A stretch of DNA of 64,000 nt from Candidatus Gastranaerophilales bacterium (GCA_944323955.1 CALUUK010000001.1:248001-312000), one strand, 5' to 3'. Numbered from the stretch's first letter, positions 18,759-26,954 are shown. Notes: generated by a model not told the origin, from the letters alone. A program made the numbers and translations.

Positions 18759-19620
18759 TTACATTAATAAAAAATTAGTAACGGGCATGGCGCCAAAGAG
18801 AGCTCAAAACTCAAATAAAATGACTTTCGGTAAAGTTTTAAATATAGCGGGTTCCGCAAATTACCGCGGAGCAGCTTTTTTATCTTCTCTTTCCGCTTTA
18901 AGATCAGGTGCGGGATATGTTACGCTTGCAGCCGTAAAAGAAGTTGTTGATTCGGTTTCGTGCATGACTCCCGATCTTGTTTATTTGACTTTAAAATCAA
19001 ACAATAACGGTGGAATTGCCGAAGATAATATTATTAATGATTTAAATTCTTATAATGTAATTTCTTTCGGATGCGGTATTTCTACGGATGAGAGTGTAAA
19101 AACTTTTTTAATAAATTTATTATCACATATCTCTCCGTCTCAAATGCTTGTTATTGATGCTGACGGTATTAACTTGCTTTCTTCTTCAAAATGTAATATA
19201 CCTTCAAAAAATGCGATTATTACGCCTCACCCTAAAGAACTTTCGCGTTTGTTGAATGTCAGCACCGAGGAAGTAAACATGAACAGGGAAAAATATGCAA
19301 GAATTACTTCTCAGACATATGATTGTATTACCGTGCTAAAAGGACATGGTACCATAGTAACGAACGGCGATAAAATTTACGTTAATAAAAGCGGAAATTC
19401 TGCGCTTGCAAAAGCTGGCACGGGAGATGTGTTGACAGGTGCAATTGCAGGCTTGCTTGCTCAAAAAATGGATCCTTTTAATGCTGCAATTCTGGGAGTA
19501 TATTTGCATGGCCTTGCCGGAGATATAGCGTCTTCTTATTTAACGCAGTATGGCGTCCTTGCTTCAGATGTGGTTGATTATCTTCCGTTTGCATTTAATC
19601 AGGTATTAACGTCGGAGTAG
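18751..19620 (+). CDS. nnrD: ADP-dependent NAD(P)H-hydrate dehydratase
   Basis: 289 aa, ribokinase-like fold. Repairs hydrated NAD(P)H. Seen: GKVLNIAGSANYRGAAFLSS, GCGIS, the Asp-rich VIDADGINLL, ITPHPKELSRLL and the anion-hole motif AGTGDVLTGAIAGLLAQ. The epimerase half (NnrE), fused in many bacteria, is absent here. Housekeeping gene in the trmL operon; the TPR gene follows after 3 nt. Confidence 0.93.
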   Translation: MVDYINKKLVTGMAPKRAQNSNKMTFGKVLNIAGSANYRGAAFLSSLSALRSGAGYVTLAAVKEVVDSVSCMTPDLVYLTLKSNNNGGIAEDNIINDLNSYNVISFGCGISTDESVKTFLINLLSHISPSQMLVIDADGINLLSSSKCNIPSKNAIITPHPKELSRLLNVSTEEVNMNREKYARITSQTYDCITVLKGHGTIVTNGDKIYVNKSGNSALAKAGTGDVLTGAIAGLLAQKMDPFNAAILGVYLHGLAGDIASSYLTQYGVLASDVVDYLPFAFNQVLTSE

Positions 19621-19623
19621 TTT

Positions 19624-20568
19624 ATGGAAGATATAAAAATACTTCAGTCAAAATTGCAGGAAAATCCTGATGATTTGGAAACTTTGGAAAATTATGCAAT
19701 AGCTCTTTCGGATATAGGAGAAAACGAAGAGGCATTGAAAAATTTTCTTTATTTGCATTCCAAATCTCCTGATAATCCGAAAATCCTTTATAATATCGGA
19801 ATAATATTTGAAAAACTCAAATATATTGAAAAAGCTGTTGCAGCATATGAGCGTGCACTTTCCTTTCTTCCGGATGATACTGATATTTTATACAATCTTG
19901 CAAATACATATATATCCCAAAAAAAATATGATAAGGCGGAAGAACTTTTTCTCAAAGTGTTGGAAAATGATGCAACTGATGCAAATTCTTTTTTTCATCT
20001 GGGAGAAATATATTCTAAACAAAAAAAACATGAACTGTCGATTGAATATCTTCTTAAGGCCTTAGAATACAATCCTGATGATATTATTGCAAGATTTTAC
20101 CTTGCTTATGAATACAAAGAAACGGGTAATATTGACAAAGCTGTTGAAAATTACAGACAGGTTTTGCATCAAAATCCCGATTACAGCTGGGCTTACTACA
20201 ATTTGGCTTTAATATATGCTCAATCCGGTGATGATGCAAGAGCTGCAGATTATTTAGATAAGACAATAAAGACTAATCCTCATGATATTGAAGCAATAAA
20301 ATTAATAGTAAAAATATATTCAAAAACAAAAAAGTATGCACTTGCAGAAAAATTGTTAAAAAAAACAATCAGGGATTTGCCAGAAAATGCTGATTTATAT
20401 TTCCTTCTTGCCCGGATATATAAAATTTTAGATAATAATATTAGTTATGTTAAATGTTTGAAAAGTGCGCTTGCCAGAGAAGCAACATTTTCCGGCGATA
20501 TAGAAGAATTAAAAAACGAAATAAAAAATTCAACTAAAACTTCGGATAAAAAACCAAATAAAAATTGA
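19624..20568 (+). CDS. Tetratricopeptide repeat protein
   Basis: 314 aa made almost wholly of about eight TPR units (for example ILYNIGIIFEKLKYIEKAVAAYERAL and the following units with the W/L-G-Y-A-F-A-P spacing). No signal peptide, membrane helix or catalytic domain; lysine-rich tail. A protein-protein interaction scaffold of unknown partner. GGAG precedes the ATG. Last gene of the trmL/nnrD chain; its stop lies inside a terminator hairpin shared with the SRP RNA gene. Confidence 0.88.
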   Translation: MEDIKILQSKLQENPDDLETLENYAIALSDIGENEEALKNFLYLHSKSPDNPKILYNIGIIFEKLKYIEKAVAAYERALSFLPDDTDILYNLANTYISQKKYDKAEELFLKVLENDATDANSFFHLGEIYSKQKKHELSIEYLLKALEYNPDDIIARFYLAYEYKETGNIDKAVENYRQVLHQNPDYSWAYYNLALIYAQSGDDARAADYLDKTIKTNPHDIEAIKLIVKIYSKTKKYALAEKLLKKTIRDLPENADLYFLLARIYKILDNNISYVKCLKSALAREATFSGDIEELKNEIKNSTKTSDKKPNKN

Positions 20569-20595
20569 GAACTCATGTAATGAATTCTCAATTTT
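20561..20595. terminator. Bidirectional terminator, TPR gene / SRP RNA
   Basis: 11-bp stem AAAATTGAGAA / TTCTCAATTTT around a 13-nt loop. It ends the TPR mRNA on the plus strand and the SRP RNA on the minus strand. Confidence 0.8.
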
Positions 20596-20854
20596 ACCGT
20601 GCCACTACCTATCGACACAAATAAAGACGGTTTTCCCTGTTATTATCTCCTTCAAAAATAATTACACCCGCAAATTACACCTTAGTGCTGCTACGTTCCC
20701 GTCCTGACACGGTTCGATGGTTTACGCCATAACTATCTTTAATATCAACAATAATAATAAGGTCTGCCGCATTCACAGGTGCCTCACAGTAGGCTCTGCA
20801 CCCCGCTGTGCGTTCGGGTCGAGAGGTCCGCAATGTCCCCGTGGAGCACGGCAA
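20594..20854 (-). ncRNA. ffs: Signal recognition particle RNA, long form with Alu domain
   Basis: About 261 nt. On the minus strand the S-domain apical loop reads GTCAGGACGGGAACGTAGCA: symmetric loop CAGG/AGCA, a 3-bp stem and the GGAA tetraloop, the universal Ffh-binding site. The ends pair (5' TTGCCGTGC with 3' GCACGGTAA, one G-U), and the 5' part TTGCCGTGCTCCACGGGG resembles the Bacillus-type scRNA start, implying a full Alu domain rather than the short 4.5S form. A sigma-70 promoter lies directly upstream and a terminator hairpin at the 3' end. End positions are inferred from pairing. Confidence 0.92.
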
Positions 20855-20859
20855 TTTAT

Positions 20860-20888
20860 ATTTTAGTCTAAAAATTCTAATCTTGCAA
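20860..20888 (-). promoter_or_regulatory. Promoter of the SRP RNA gene
   Basis: On the minus strand TTGCAA (20883-20888), 17-nt spacer, TAAAAT (20860-20865); the predicted start is near 20853, matching the 5' end deduced from RNA pairing. Confidence 0.75.
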
Positions 20889-20911
20889 ATAAGGTTTTTT
20901 TATTTAAAATA

Positions 20912-20920
20912 TGATATAAT
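20912..20920 (+). promoter_or_regulatory. Extended -10 promoter for the Bax-inhibitor family gene
   Basis: TGATATAAT: an extended -10 TG plus a perfect TATAAT (20915-20920), about 23 nt upstream of the ATG; no good -35. Confidence 0.6.
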
Positions 20921-20943
20921 TTCTATATAATTCGGAGGTTTTT

Positions 20944-21702
20944 ATGAAAAGTTCAAATCCAATGTTAAGAGATGATGTTTTTGATAATACTGCCAACACG
21001 TATGCTCTTACAGAAAGACCGATGAGTGTTGCCGGTACTATGAATAAATTACTGCTGTTAAGCGTTATTTTGCTTATAGGTGCTGCGGCAACATATTATC
21101 AGTTTTCTTTGAAACATTATGATTATGTAATGACGCTTACATGGGCTGGAATTATTGTCAGTGTAATATGTTCAATTGTTATTTCATTCAAGCATACTCT
21201 GGTTCCGTATCTTTCGCCGGTTTTTGCATTTGCTCAGGGTGTTGCTCTGTCTGCAATTTCATGCTTTTTTGAAAGTGTTCAAAACGGGATTGTTATGCAG
21301 GCTGTATCAGTAACATTTGTAGTTGTATTTACGATGGCATTATTGTATAAGATGAAAGTGATCAGGGCGACGGAAAGACTGCGTTCGATTATTGTAACTG
21401 CTACTTTTTCTATTTTCATATTCTATCTTATATCTATAGGTTTAAGTTTCTTTGGAAAAAATATTGCATATTTTGATCCTTCCAATGCATATTTCTATTC
21501 ACCTTTTGCAATAGGTTTAAATGTTGTTATTGCTCTTATTGCTGCTTTTTATCTTATTTTGGATTTCGATTTCATTGAAAGCGGTGTACGAAAATCAGCA
21601 CCTGCATTATATGAATGGTACGGTGCATTCGGACTCTTAACTTCAATAGCATGGCTTTATCTTGAAATTTTGAGATTATTGTCCAGACTTTCAAAACGTT
21701 AA
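20944..21702 (+). CDS. Bax inhibitor-1 / YccA family membrane protein
   Basis: 252 aa with seven predicted membrane helices from about residue 33 on. The C-terminal segment (GLNVVIALIAAFYLILDFDFIESGV ... YEWYGAFGLLTSIAWLYLEILRLL) carries the acidic pair typical of the BI-1/YetJ fold, where Asp residues gate a pH-dependent Ca2+ leak in characterised members. GGAGG lies 8 nt before the ATG. Transport role here is inference. Monocistronic, with its own promoter and terminator. Confidence 0.85.
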   Translation: MKSSNPMLRDDVFDNTANTYALTERPMSVAGTMNKLLLLSVILLIGAAATYYQFSLKHYDYVMTLTWAGIIVSVICSIVISFKHTLVPYLSPVFAFAQGVALSAISCFFESVQNGIVMQAVSVTFVVVFTMALLYKMKVIRATERLRSIIVTATFSIFIFYLISIGLSFFGKNIAYFDPSNAYFYSPFAIGLNVVIALIAAFYLILDFDFIESGVRKSAPALYEWYGAFGLLTSIAWLYLEILRLLSRLSKR

Positions 21703-21726
21703 TTTATTAAAATTTATGTAACAATA

Positions 21727-21758
21727 AATATAGCGGGATTCTAAAATCCCGCTATATT
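21727..21758. terminator. Bidirectional terminator
   Basis: 14-bp stem (AATATAGCGGGATT / AATCCCGCTATATT) with a CTAA loop; it overlaps the stop of the minus-strand radical SAM gene. Confidence 0.88.
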
Positions 21759-22736
21759 TTCTTCACGCGAATGTTCGACTTCACATTTTACCTGAAATAT
21801 TTGTCCGTATAATTCACAATTAATTCCGAGTTGTTTTGCCTGTGCCTGTGTATATTTCATAAGATTATAAACCGGTATAAGATCTTTATCTACATTTTTC
21901 ATTATCCAGTTAAAATCAAGGTTCAGTACAACACTTTTTATTTGAATTTCTTTGCATTTCTTAATCCACAAATAAATCTCTTCTTCGCTGTCATTTATTC
22001 CCGGTACAATGATGTATTTTGCTTTTACAAAGTCAGCATTTTCCGGTTGATTTTTTGCATATTCTTTTAAGTTTTTCCATACAATATCATATGAGTCAAC
22101 TTGTTTTATTCTTCTGTGGATTTCTTTTGTACCTGCATCAATAGAGACAAGAACCCTTACAGAGCCTTTTTTTAAGCCTTTAATTACAGATGGGCTTTTT
22201 TTGATTGCATTTGTGTGAATTATTATCTTAGAAAAATTGTGTTTAATAAATTCATGCAGCAATGCTTCAAATTCAGGATATATAGTAGGTTCGCCGCCGG
22301 CAAAATCAATTGTTGCATCTTGCCTCAGAACTTTATTTCTAATCATATCTTTAATAAGCGGAAGTACTTTATATTTTTTTGTGTTATTTATTACATCCTG
22401 ATTTCTTGGTGCGTCACAATATATGCAGTTTGAGTTACATGCTACCCAAGGGGTCAGAAGTAAATAATTTATATAATCTTCGTCATCCCATTTTTTATGT
22501 GCGATACCGACACAATCCCTGCAAGGACGAGGACAGTCTTTTTCTCTGAATAATTTTCTCAGATTTCTTTTTATTTCAAAAAATTCTTCCCAATTGATTT
22601 TTTCACCTTTATAATTTTCATATATTACAGGGCGTCCTCCATATCTCGGGTTAAAATTATTGCAATGGCGAATTACGTTGCAGTGGTCTAAAACCATTCC
22701 GTGTTCTATGTATCCGCAGCTTTCAAATTCTTCCAA
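21741..22736 (-). CDS. Radical SAM protein, tandem paralogue 3
   Basis: 331 aa. Core motif CNSNCIYC (C100, C104, C107), then FAGGEPTIYPEF (SAM-binding GGE) and a VSIDAGTKE strand. N-terminal cysteines at 7, 19, 25, 68, 72 and 75 match the conserved pattern C..(16-17)..C..(43-50)..CxxC of its three paralogues. Last of three tandem genes; 16 nt after the previous one. Substrate unknown; no precursor peptide or transporter is adjacent. Confidence 0.87.
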   Translation of the reverse strand: MEEFESCGYIEHGMVLDHCNVIRHCNNFNPRYGGRPVIYENYKGEKINWEEFFEIKRNLRKLFREKDCPRPCRDCVGIAHKKWDDEDYINYLLLTPWVACNSNCIYCDAPRNQDVINNTKKYKVLPLIKDMIRNKVLRQDATIDFAGGEPTIYPEFEALLHEFIKHNFSKIIIHTNAIKKSPSVIKGLKKGSVRVLVSIDAGTKEIHRRIKQVDSYDIVWKNLKEYAKNQPENADFVKAKYIIVPGINDSEEEIYLWIKKCKEIQIKSVVLNLDFNWIMKNVDKDLIPVYNLMKYTQAQAKQLGINCELYGQIFQVKCEVEHSREENIAGF

Positions 22737-22752
22737 TGTCTTTTCCTTATCC

Positions 22753-23736
22753 TTATATTAATTGATATTCTTCTGTTAAATATCTGAAATTATTGTAGTC
22801 AATAAGCTGTAAATCCAATTGTTTGGCTCTGTTTATGATATATTCACAAAGCTCTACCAGATATTTGGGCTTTTCAAGATTTTTGGCTCTTAAATCTTTG
22901 CAGTAATCGTTTTCAATATCTATAACTACGGATTTTATTCCGTTTTCAACATTAAGATTAAGCCATTTATCTATTTCTTCTTTTGTTGTATTTATTTCGG
23001 GAATTAATATAAATTTTGTTTCTACAAGAGCTTTTGTATAGTCCGTTTGAGCTTTTGCATATTTTCTTGCATTCTCCCAGAACTTATCAAATTTATCAAC
23101 TCTTTTTACTCGTTGATACATTTCTCTGCTTCCTGAGTCTGCACTTAAACAAACGTGAAGAACTTTTTCTTTAATCCCTTTTTCTATTGCCTTGGAAAAT
23201 TTTATTCCCGATGAATGAACCGTAATTCTGTCAGCACCGTGTTTAATCAGAAAATTAACGAGTTCATCAAATTCTTTTAATATTGTAGGTTCACCGCCGG
23301 CAAATGTTATTTCTCCGCCCGGTCTGAATAACTTTTGTTTAAATAAGTCTTTTATCATTGGCATTACACTGTAGTGCGGACGTTTTTGATAGTTTTGTTT
23401 ATCCCAGGATGTATAGCAATATATGCAGTCGCTGTTGCAATGTGTCCAGTGGTTAAAGTGAATATAATTTATATACTTTTCGTTATCGTCCCAACCCCTG
23501 TAAACAAGATTAAAACAGCCTTCACATCTTTTATCAATAATATTATTTTTATTTTCTTGAATAAATTTTTGTTTTTTATCAAGAATATCATTCCAACTAA
23601 CTTTTTTACCATTGTAATTATCGATAATGTTAAGTCTTCCGCCGCCTTCATGGCAGCATAAACAGCACATTTCTATATGGTCATTTTCAAAACTTAATCC
23701 GTGTTGCAGCCAATGGCAGCTTGTATATTCCTGCAT
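22753..23736 (-). CDS. Radical SAM protein, tandem paralogue 2
   Basis: 327 aa. Core CNSDCIYC (C100, C104, C107), FAGGEPTILKEF, and a SADSGSREMYQRVKRVDKF stretch. N-terminal Cys set C7, C24-C25, C71xxC74, with extra C27-C28. The order Cys - aromatic - Gly - CC - GG - Y(N/K)GK - W - CxxC is shared with paralogue 1 almost residue for residue. Its start shares one base with the stop of the upstream copy (TAATG), so the pair is translationally coupled. Reaction unknown. Confidence 0.87.
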   Translation of the reverse strand: MQEYTSCHWLQHGLSFENDHIEMCCLCCHEGGGRLNIIDNYNGKKVSWNDILDKKQKFIQENKNNIIDKRCEGCFNLVYRGWDDNEKYINYIHFNHWTHCNSDCIYCYTSWDKQNYQKRPHYSVMPMIKDLFKQKLFRPGGEITFAGGEPTILKEFDELVNFLIKHGADRITVHSSGIKFSKAIEKGIKEKVLHVCLSADSGSREMYQRVKRVDKFDKFWENARKYAKAQTDYTKALVETKFILIPEINTTKEEIDKWLNLNVENGIKSVVIDIENDYCKDLRAKNLEKPKYLVELCEYIINRAKQLDLQLIDYNNFRYLTEEYQLI

Positions 23737-24704
23737 TATACTTTTTCCTTATAAAATTTCATCATATGTTCTGCACGCTCATATAATTCATATTTTAATC
23801 CCATATTTTCTGCTTTTGATTTTGCATATGCAAAAAAGTCTATAATGTAATCAGGGATATTATCGCGTCTTGCATAGAACCATTTTGATTCTATTTCATG
23901 AAATACGCAATTTATACCGTTTTCTTTTGTCTTTTTCAGCCACAAATCTATCTCTTCGTAAGAATCGTTAATTCCCGGAATTAAGATGTATTTTGTTTTT
24001 ACTGCAAAAGGGTCTTGCTGCATTGAAGCATATTTTTTCAGATTTTTCCATACTTTATCATATGAAGTTACACCTTTTACAAATTTGTGCATATCTTTTG
24101 AACCGGCATCAACGGATACTATTAAATCTACACATTTTTGTTTCAGTCCCTTTTCAATTGCTTTTGAATACAAAATGCCTGAAGAATGGATTCTTGTAAG
24201 CGGAAATCCAAAATCCATAAATATGTTCAGTAATTTTTCAAATTCCTTTAAAAGAGTTACTTCTCCTCCTCCAAAACTTACGTGACCGTTTGGCCTTAGA
24301 ATGTCTCTTTTTATCATGTCATTCAGTATCGGAAGAAAATTATAATTTTTGAAACTGTTATATTTCTTTTTATCCTGCATTGTATGACAGTACATACATC
24401 TTGAATTGCATTTTGTCCAATAGTCAAGATTAATCATGCTTATTTTTGTATGATTGTCGTCCCAGTCTCTTTCTTCAAGGAAAATACACCCCTCGCATTT
24501 GGGATAAATCTCTCCTTTTTTATGAAGATTTTTCATCATCTCTTTGAATGCAAAAACTTTATCCCAGTTTATGGGCTTCCCTTTATAATTGTCTTCTATA
24601 ATTGTGTTTCCGCCGCCTTTTGCACTATAAAGACAGCATACTTTATATGCATCGGTATCAAAATTTATTCCGGATTCTATCCAGTAACAACTTTTATAGC
24701 GCAA
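23736..24704 (-). CDS. Radical SAM protein, tandem paralogue 1 (first in operon)
   Basis: 322 aa. Core CNSRCMYC (C99, C103, C106); GGGEVTLLKEF is the SAM-binding segment; VSVDAGSKDMHKFVKGV follows. N-terminal four-Cys set C6, C23(-C24), C70xxC73, interpreted as a twitch/SPASM-like auxiliary cluster site ahead of the core. No signal peptide. It heads a three-gene tandem array. The upstream lineage-specific gene is on the same strand but a terminator (24746-24774) separates them. Confidence 0.87.
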   Translation of the reverse strand: MRYKSCYWIESGINFDTDAYKVCCLYSAKGGGNTIIEDNYKGKPINWDKVFAFKEMMKNLHKKGEIYPKCEGCIFLEERDWDDNHTKISMINLDYWTKCNSRCMYCHTMQDKKKYNSFKNYNFLPILNDMIKRDILRPNGHVSFGGGEVTLLKEFEKLLNIFMDFGFPLTRIHSSGILYSKAIEKGLKQKCVDLIVSVDAGSKDMHKFVKGVTSYDKVWKNLKKYASMQQDPFAVKTKYILIPGINDSYEEIDLWLKKTKENGINCVFHEIESKWFYARRDNIPDYIIDFFAYAKSKAENMGLKYELYERAEHMMKFYKEKV

Positions 24705-24745
24705 GTTTCTATCCCTTTTTATAAAAATTTTAGCATATCAATAAG

Positions 24746-24774
24746 AAAAAGACATTCTATTGAATGTCTTTTTT
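24746..24774. terminator. Terminator after the 458-aa membrane protein gene
   Basis: Stem AAAAAGACATTC / GAATGTCTTTTT with a 4-nt loop and T-run on both strands; it overlaps that gene's stop codon. Confidence 0.85.
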
Positions 24775-26133
24775 ATTTTCGTTTTTGTATTCTTCTTTTA
24801 TATTTTCCGCTACGTGGAATTTTGTGGTTCCTGTTTTCCATTCTCTGTATTTATAAATTAGTTTTGGAATAATATAACCGAGTACAAAACAAGATATTGC
24901 TATATTTGCGGTAGTTGAAAGAACTTTTAATCCTTTTGTTTTTGATAAAAATTTATTTATCGTTTCTCCTGATGAGCTGTATTTTTTATCAATATTTAGC
25001 AAATCTTTTGCAAGTGTTTCTATTTCTTTCGTATCAATATATTTTGAAGTATCTACAAACTGTTTTCCTGCTGCATCTTTCACGGTGCCAACAATTCCTG
25101 CTTTTTTTGCCGCTTTTACGAGAATATTGTCCGGATTTTGTACAATAAAATTAAGTTTTTCCGTCAATGATTTGTCTGCAGCAGGCATTTTAGAAATTTG
25201 CTCTGCAATTTTGCCTGATTTAAGCGCTTCTTTAAATTCTTTATCCATTAATACATCTATTTTTAAATCGATAGGTTTGTGTAAGAGCTTTTCAGATAGT
25301 TTATTTATTCCGTTTTCGATTAAACCGCCAAATCCATATACGAAGAATAAGAATACTCCTTCTTTTATTGCGTGTTCAGCAAGTTCAGTTGCATTCCTTG
25401 AGCATGCAAGTCTTTCTGTTGTAATACCTGCGTCAATAATTTTCATATTATGAACGGGATTAAACATAATTGCATCTGCGACGGATTGCAATTTCCCTTT
25501 GAATGAAGGAGTTTTATCTGCCGTAGTGTTAAATTTATCGTCTATTTCTTTAAAAACATCACTTGTTTGTGTTTTTACGAAAGTGTTTTTTGAGTCATTT
25601 TGACCGTTATATTTTTTTACAGCCAGCATTTCATTTACCGTTGTATCTTTTGTTTTCTTTTGTTTAAATTTTGTCAGGCTGAAAAAAGTTGCAAGTGTTA
25701 ACGCCGTTGCGATTATTACTTTGCTTTTAAATAAATTTTTAGCAAGTTTCCCGCCGTCTTTAAGCGCATCTGTTAATGCAGATTGTACGGTTTGCACTTT
25801 GCTGTTATTCATTATTCCTTTTGCGTTTTCCGTTGCCCATTTTGCATATTCACCGTCCGCAATAATTCTCGGGTCAACGGCAGGATTTATGTTTTTTGCT
25901 TTATATACTGTTTTGTCTATGAGTTTTTTAAAAAACGGGATGCCGCCAATCCAAATAGCCTGCGTACCAAACTCATCTATTGCCCTGTCCATACCTTCAA
26001 CAGGTCCGCCTTCTTTAAATGATTTTAATGTTAAACTGGTTGAGTCTACACCATCTTTTATCATTATCGGAACAAGTGATTCTTTGTTCCCTAAAGTTGA
26101 AATTACTTTTGTTGTTATAGCTTGTATTGTCAT
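24757..26133 (-). CDS. Lineage-specific membrane-associated protein, function unknown
   Basis: 458 aa; no family recognised. Visible: a Gly-rich N-terminus (about 1-100), a hydrophobic segment at 139-153 (VIIATALTLATFFSL), a motif PSFKGKL at 209-215, a conserved-looking block with FNPVHNM and RLACSRNATELAEHA (224-256), a second hydrophobic segment at 260-275 and a third near 413-432 before a basic/acidic tail. No signal peptide. The ATG is preceded by AAGGAA. A 27-codon ORF with a strong ribosome site ends 26 nt upstream, probably in the same transcript. The SFKG motif recalls VSFSG in the RelA/SpoT-like protein at 51.9 kb. Confidence 0.75.
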   Translation of the reverse strand: MTIQAITTKVISTLGNKESLVPIMIKDGVDSTSLTLKSFKEGGPVEGMDRAIDEFGTQAIWIGGIPFFKKLIDKTVYKAKNINPAVDPRIIADGEYAKWATENAKGIMNNSKVQTVQSALTDALKDGGKLAKNLFKSKVIIATALTLATFFSLTKFKQKKTKDTTVNEMLAVKKYNGQNDSKNTFVKTQTSDVFKEIDDKFNTTADKTPSFKGKLQSVADAIMFNPVHNMKIIDAGITTERLACSRNATELAEHAIKEGVFLFFVYGFGGLIENGINKLSEKLLHKPIDLKIDVLMDKEFKEALKSGKIAEQISKMPAADKSLTEKLNFIVQNPDNILVKAAKKAGIVGTVKDAAGKQFVDTSKYIDTKEIETLAKDLLNIDKKYSSSGETINKFLSKTKGLKVLSTTANIAISCFVLGYIIPKLIYKYREWKTGTTKFHVAENIKEEYKNENKKDIQ

Positions 26134-26159
26134 TACTCTTTCCTTTTACTGTTCAATAA

Positions 26160-26243
26160 TTACAAGCCCCATACTAAATTCATTAATCTGACAAACGGGG
26201 CATTTGCCTTCTTTTGTTCAAATCTTCGCTGAAATTTATTCAT
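26160..26243 (-). CDS. Small ORF, 27 aa, upstream of the 458-aa protein
   Basis: Reads MNKFQRRFEQKKAN then APFVRLMNLVWGL, stop TAA. GGAG sits 6 nt before the ATG, as good a ribosome site as any in the window. The product is a basic amphipathic N-terminal half plus a short hydrophobic C-terminus, so it may be membrane-associated or a leader peptide. It lies between a terminator-like hairpin (26265-26300) and the 458-aa gene. Expression is inferred only from the ribosome site and position. Confidence 0.5.
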   Translation of the reverse strand: MNKFQRRFEQKKANAPFVRLMNLVWGL

Positions 26244-26264
26244 TATTTACTCCTTTTCTTTATA

Positions 26265-26300
26265 TAAAAAACCTCCTGAACTTAAAATCAGGAGGTTTTT
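26265..26300 (-). terminator. Terminator or attenuator hairpin downstream of rplI
   Basis: 14-bp stem AAAAAACCTCCTGA / TCAGGAGGTTTTTT, 8-nt loop, followed by T-rich sequence on the minus strand. It ends rplI or attenuates the downstream small ORF. Confidence 0.8.
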
Positions 26301-26324
26301 TTATATCTTTGTAACAATTTTTTA

Positions 26325-26385
26325 CAACAAAATCGATACTTTATAAAATAAAGCCTCCTTTACTTATTTGACGTCGATTTTGTTG
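26325..26385. repeat. 12-bp perfect inverted repeat with structured 37-nt loop
   Basis: CAACAAAATCGA (26325-26336) and TCGATTTTGTTG (26374-26385). On the minus strand the loop contains AAAGGAGGC and a smaller palindrome CTTTATTTTATAAAG. It lies between the rplI stop and the hairpin at 26265-26300. The loop AGGAGG could pair with CCTCCT in the 5' arm of that hairpin. Confidence 0.6.
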
Positions 26386-26422
26386 AATAAACATGCTTTC
26401 TTTTCCCTTTTTCTCTATATTA

Positions 26423-26923
26423 CTACTCTTCAGTATTTTCTTCAACTGTTTCTTCAATTTCTTCTTTTAATACTTCAGAAGCTGTTACATTAATTTCTAA
26501 TGCAACTTTAACTTTAGAAGTTAATTTGATTTGCATATTGAATTTACCGAGTTTATTAACAGGTGCATCAAGAGAAATAGTTTTTCTGTCAACTTCAACA
26601 CCTGTTTTAACTTTAATTTCTTCTGCAAGTTTCTTTGTTGTGATAGCTCCGAATAATTTTCCGCTTTCACCTGCTTTTGCAGAAAATTCAAGTATACCCA
26701 ATGCTTCGATTTTCTTGGCTGTTTCAAGTGCTTCTGCGTGTAATTTTTCTTGTTTTGCTTTAATTCTTGCCAGATTTTTTTCTCTGTTTTCTTTTGCACC
26801 TTTTGTTGCAATTTCTGCAAAGTTTTGCGGAAGCAAATAATTTCTTGCATAACCGTCTTTTACGTTAACTATATCACCTGCTTCACCGATATTTTGTACA
26901 TCTTTTTTTAGAATTAATTCCAT
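26423..26923 (-). CDS. rplI: 50S ribosomal protein L9
   Basis: 166 aa. bL9 N-terminal domain MELILKKDVQNIGEAGDIV followed by the signature GYARNYLLPQNFA, a long connecting helix rich in Lys/Glu, the C-terminal domain with GKLFGAITTKKLAEEI, and an acidic tail. The start at 26923 has GGAG upstream; the frame extends back to 27025 through the promoter but without L9 sequence. Transcribed alone (no rpsF/rpsR beside it). Confidence 0.96.
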   Translation of the reverse strand: MELILKKDVQNIGEAGDIVNVKDGYARNYLLPQNFAEIATKGAKENREKNLARIKAKQEKLHAEALETAKKIEALGILEFSAKAGESGKLFGAITTKKLAEEIKVKTGVEVDRKTISLDAPVNKLGKFNMQIKLTSKVKVALEINVTASEVLKEEIEETVEENTEE

Positions 26924-26954
26924 TTCTTGTCTCCTTAACTGTATATATGAGTAA

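Noticed and set aside
20569-20943. CRISPR or tRNA in the 375-nt non-coding gap
   Set aside because: No spaced direct repeats and no cloverleaf; the SRP RNA accounts for the region.
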